The translations under genes were made by a program, and so were the position numbers. Positions 61,496-64,000 of a stretch of 64,000 nucleotides of DNA are shown piece by piece. Position 1 is the stretch's first letter, and every line of letters begins with the position of its first letter. Where the stretch lies: positions 1 through 64,000 of the forward strand of contig JBAZPZ010000003.1 in assembly GCA_041645495.1 (NCBI GenBank), given 5' to 3'. The DNA is from 0-14-0-20-45-22 sp041645495 (GTDB lineage: Bacteria; Fidelibacterota; UBA2242). The notes below the pieces were generated by a model. The model was not told the origin of the DNA, ran no database searches, and saw only the letters and a list, made by a program, of their open reading frames with translations.

Positions 61496-62308
61496 TTAAA
61501 GTTCGGCCATACAGTTTCGCACTTTTTTCACTTTCGTCATCAGCGATTGAAACATCTCCGGTGTCAACTGCTGGTCTTTGTCGCTCAGCGCTTCGGCGGG
61601 ATTGAAATGTACTTCGATGACGAGGCCGTCCACGCCGGCCGCAACCGCCGCAAGACTCATAGGTTCAATCAGGCTGAGTTTGCCGGTTCCGTGCGACGGA
61701 TCGACAAAAATCGGCAGGTGCGTCGTCTCTTTGACGGACGGAACGATGCTGAGATCGAGCGTGTTTCGCGTATAGGTTTCAAACGTCCGGATGCCGCGTT
61801 CGCAGAGAATGACGTTCGGATTTCCTTCGGATAAAATATATTCGGCACAGTTCAACCATTCCTCGAGCGTCGAATACATCCCGCGTTTCAAAAGCACCGG
61901 TTTGTTGGATTTGCCGACTTCCTTCAGAAGCGAGAAATTCTGCATGTTGCGCGCGCCGATCTGGAGAACATCGATATATTCGCATATCCAGGAAACGTCC
62001 CGCGAATCGAGCACTTCGGTCACAACGGGCAGACCGGTTTCCTTTTTCGCTTTTTCTAAAATTTTCAACCCTTTCAGCCCAAGTCCCTGAAAAGCGTACG
62101 GAGATGTTCGCGGTTTGAATGCGCCGCCCCGTAACATATTTCCGCCTGCCGCTTTGACCGCCAGCGCCGTTTTGATCGTCTGCATTTCGCTTTCGACCGC
62201 GCACGGCCCGGCGATGACGACAAAATCTTCTCCGATTCGAATATCTCCGACCGGAATGATGGTTTTTCGATGCGTTTCGCTTAACGCCGTTAATTTTAAA
62301 TTTTTCAT
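61496..62308 (-). CDS. aroF: 3-deoxy-7-phosphoheptulonate synthase (DAHP synthase)
   Basis: This is the first enzyme of the shikimate pathway, joining PEP and erythrose 4-phosphate. The 270-residue protein is of the type I-beta (KDO8P-synthase-like) class: VIAGPCAVESEMQ, MLRGGAFKPRTSPYAFQG and PIFVDPSHGTGK. It lacks an N-terminal ACT (FL) or a C-terminal chorismate mutase domain, so it may lack allosteric control, which would shift regulation to the promoter. It is first in the aro operon. Confidence 0.94.
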   Translation of the reverse strand: MKNLKLTALSETHRKTIIPVGDIRIGEDFVVIAGPCAVESEMQTIKTALAVKAAGGNMLRGGAFKPRTSPYAFQGLGLKGLKILEKAKKETGLPVVTEVLDSRDVSWICEYIDVLQIGARNMQNFSLLKEVGKSNKPVLLKRGMYSTLEEWLNCAEYILSEGNPNVILCERGIRTFETYTRNTLDLSIVPSVKETTHLPIFVDPSHGTGKLSLIEPMSLAAVAAGVDGLVIEVHFNPAEALSDKDQQLTPEMFQSLMTKVKKVRNCMAEL

Positions 62309-62355
62309 CCTGTAAAATTAATCTCCCTGAATGCCGACACCCGCAGAGTCCGACG

Positions 62356-62384
62356 ATTTATCGTCCTATACTTTGCTTTGTCAA
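62356..62384 (-). promoter_or_regulatory. Predicted promoter of the aro operon with possible operator
   Basis: TTGACA (62379-62384), 17 bases, ATAAAT (62356-62361) on the minus strand, about 48 bases before aroF. The -10 box lies inside the inverted repeat GACGAT..ATCGTC (62352-62365), which could bind a repressor. The rest of 62309-62516 shows nothing else. Confidence 0.5.
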
Positions 62385-62516
62385 CAATTCTTCCCAATAC
62401 CTATAAATCGAAATGAAAATGAACTACCAAAACCCGATTGGGAATTTAAGTGCGAAGTCCAATAATTGCAACGCCCTTTAAATATCTTCTCCGATCGGCG
62501 ATCGAGTGTCAGTTTT

Positions 62517-64000
62517 TTAGTTCGGAGAATATTTAAGAAGAACGATTTTTCCATCCATAATAGAAGCGACGACTTCGGTTCGGCTTAACGGAATGACATT
62601 ATTGACCAAACCGAAACCGATCCGACATTTCCAAAGAACAGCGCCCGTTTTAGCATCCATCGCATAGACAAATCCGTCCTTCGTTCCAAAAAACAGCGTC
62701 CCGTCTTTCTCGACCGGCAGAGATGGATCGATGTCATAGCCGTATGTTCCGGAAGTCGCCCATTTAATCTTCATCGTTGGAGAACCGCCCTCGATTGCGA
62801 AAACCGAGTCCTGAATCGTTCGCGCAAAAACCGTTGCGCCGTCTTCGGAAATCCCAACGTTTTCACGAACCTGAAACCGTTTTGAGCGCCAAATCGTCTT
62901 TCCGGTTTTCGCTTCGATGCATGATAAAAAACGATCCGGCGCCGCGATGTAAACTTTATCGCCGGAAGCGACCGGAATACATGCCGCAGGCGAATACAAG
63001 ACGCCCGGACGACCATCTTGCCACTTCCATTCGAGTTTGCCGGTTTGCGAATTCAGGGCGTAGAGACAACCGTCCCACGCTCCAAAAATCACTCGCTCTT
63101 CATGAACGAGCGGCTGTGTCTCGACAAAACCAACGACGTCCGAAAATTTCCACTTGATTTCCCCGGTTTTCAGATCGATTGCCCGAAAAATACCATCGCT
63201 CGATCCGATATAAACAACATCCTGAAAAATGACCGGAACAGCCACAGCCGGTGCGTTTGTGCGAACTTTCCAATTCAATTTTCCGGTCGATGTGTTCAGA
63301 CAATAAATCGACGAGTCCGTCGAACCGACGACCGTTATATTTCCAGAAACGGCGGCGGAAGAAAAAACGGGATCGCCGGTCTGGAACCGCCAGACTTCCT
63401 TACCGGTTTTCAGCGAAATCGCTCGAACAACTCCGTCGCCAGAGCCGATAATCACTTTTCCATCTGCGACTGTCGGAGATGATGCCAACGTGTACTTTGT
63501 GTCGAACTCCCAAATCTTCCGGACATTCAGACTACTGCTGTCCGGTGAAGAGTAAAGTCTGCAAGACCGCCGATCATTGGTTTCGGTTTTTTGATTTTTC
63601 AGTAAAATTCTCCCCCACACTTCCGATGTTCGGATTCCGGGCGTCCGTTCGCAGAAAGTCATCGAATCCGGATACGCGTTTACTATCGTGAAACCGCCAA
63701 TTTCCTGGTTTCCACGCAGGTTTGAACGGCTCATCACGCCGGGAATTCCTTCATATTCGGTGATTCGATTCGAATGTCCGTGACCATGCAAAATTGCCTG
63801 AACGTTATTGGCTTTTGCCAAATCGGCCACTTCGAACCAATTGCTGACGGAATTATCCAGCGGATAGTGCATGATAAAAATCGTCTTTAGGTTTGATTTT
63901 TTATGTTTTTTTAGCGTTTTCTCAATCCACCGAACGTCTTCCGGGGAAACGTATCCGTCGCCCATCCGCATCAGCGGTCCCTGATGGAAACCGAGAAATT
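62517..64000 (-). CDS. Metallophosphatase / PQQ-like beta-propeller protein, partial
   Basis: The frame is open to the window edge, so the N-terminus is missing. The first visible 115 residues end a calcineurin-like phosphoesterase: IFIMHYPLDNS and ILHGHGHSNRITEYEG hold metal-binding His residues. After a short polar linker (about residue 140), PQQ-like propeller blades repeat to the end (KVIIGSGDGVVRAISLKTGK, TVVGSTDSSIYCLNTSTGKL, VVYIGSSDGIFRAIDLKTGE). It is probably exported. The propeller may bind a ligand or protein that presents the phosphatase substrate. Confidence 0.8.
   Translation of the reverse strand, partial: FLGFHQGPLMRMGDGYVSPEDVRWIEKTLKKHKKSNLKTIFIMHYPLDNSVSNWFEVADLAKANNVQAILHGHGHSNRITEYEGIPGVMSRSNLRGNQEIGGFTIVNAYPDSMTFCERTPGIRTSEVWGRILLKNQKTETNDRRSCRLYSSPDSSSLNVRKIWEFDTKYTLASSPTVADGKVIIGSGDGVVRAISLKTGKEVWRFQTGDPVFSSAAVSGNITVVGSTDSSIYCLNTSTGKLNWKVRTNAPAVAVPVIFQDVVYIGSSDGIFRAIDLKTGEIKWKFSDVVGFVETQPLVHEERVIFGAWDGCLYALNSQTGKLEWKWQDGRPGVLYSPAACIPVASGDKVYIAAPDRFLSCIEAKTGKTIWRSKRFQVRENVGISEDGATVFARTIQDSVFAIEGGSPTMKIKWATSGTYGYDIDPSLPVEKDGTLFFGTKDGFVYAMDAKTGAVLWKCRIGFGLVNNVIPLSRTEVVASIMDGKIVLLKYSPN

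Noticed and set aside
1..64000. tRNA, rRNA or CRISPR arrays
   Set aside because: Intergenic spaces were read for cloverleaf ends, CCA-like 3' ends and regularly spaced repeats; none were convincing. A covariance search such as tRNAscan-SE would be decisive.

Overview
The window suggests a Gram-negative, outer-membrane bacterium. It carries a Kdo/lipid A transport locus (kdsA, kdsB, kdsC, kdsD, lptB, lptC, an msbA-like exporter and an LpxL-type acyltransferase), sigma-54, HslUV, a type I signal-peptide/TPR-rich envelope and the MEP isoprenoid gene ispG. Almost all genes lie on the minus strand in long, overlapping operons. The mix of genes (bacterial eRF1-like protein, paired coiled-coil/TPR periplasmic proteins, MotA/MotB/FliG homologues away from any flagellar export genes) would fit an uncultivated lineage of the Fibrobacterota-Chlorobiota-Bacteroidota neighbourhood. 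That placement is inference only, since no rRNA or phylogenetic marker beyond these genes is present.

Layout. 1-1.5 kb: a truncated transposase and one copy of a 211-residue accessory gene. 1.5-6.3 kb: thrA-thrB-thrC on the plus strand, followed by an internally deleted argD remnant. 6.6-10.7 kb: a minus-strand accessory block with a second copy of the 1.2 kb gene, an Mrr-type nuclease, a PD-(D/E)xK protein bounded by two attC-like integron recombination sites, and an HNH endonuclease plus D12-class adenine methyltransferase. The block and the first copy of the duplicated gene are each headed by the same element of about 75-90 bp, a promoter plus a 33-bp palindrome. 10.7-19.1 kb: selB, selA, an MsbA-like exporter, tsaC, an LpxL-type acyltransferase, a small exported protein and ispG. 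19.1-27.1 kb: one eight-gene operon, with a promoter and a terminator, coding for MotA, MotB, FliG-like and FliF-like proteins and four envelope proteins. 27.2-34.9 kb: a baeRF-type protein, an amidohydrolase, an MltB-like transglycosylase, a TPR protein, a D-cysteine desulfhydrase-like enzyme, a UPF0316 protein and a divergent LspA. 34.9-48.9 kb: argF, hslUV, rpoN, the Kdo/Lpt genes, pyrG, gatC, argS, rsfS, a LytR_C protein and a small exported protein. 49-53.2 kb: panB-panC-Nudix, and a PfkB kinase with mtnA. 53.3-54.5 kb: palindromic repeats and an IS1249-like insertion sequence. 54.5-62.4 kb: a complete chorismate, phenylalanine and tyrosine operon in pathway order. 62.5-64 kb: the C-terminal part of a metallophosphatase/PQQ-propeller protein that runs off the window.

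The best candidate for an undescribed system is the 19.1-27.1 kb operon. It encodes an ion-driven stator (MotA/MotB with the key Asp, Arg, Glu and Pro residues), a FliG homologue keeping its torque-helix charges, and a FliF-like protein reduced to the RBM3-like domain with a long coiled coil and a FliG-binding-like tail. These are co-transcribed with an outer-membrane TPR protein, two coiled-coil/TPR periplasmic proteins and a lipoprotein. No flagellar export, rod, hook, filament, FliM or FliN gene is in the window. It looks like a rotary motor recast to drive something in the outer envelope, such as gliding or envelope remodelling. The second notable system is the small integron-like cassette array of restriction and nuclease genes at 6.6-10.7 kb.
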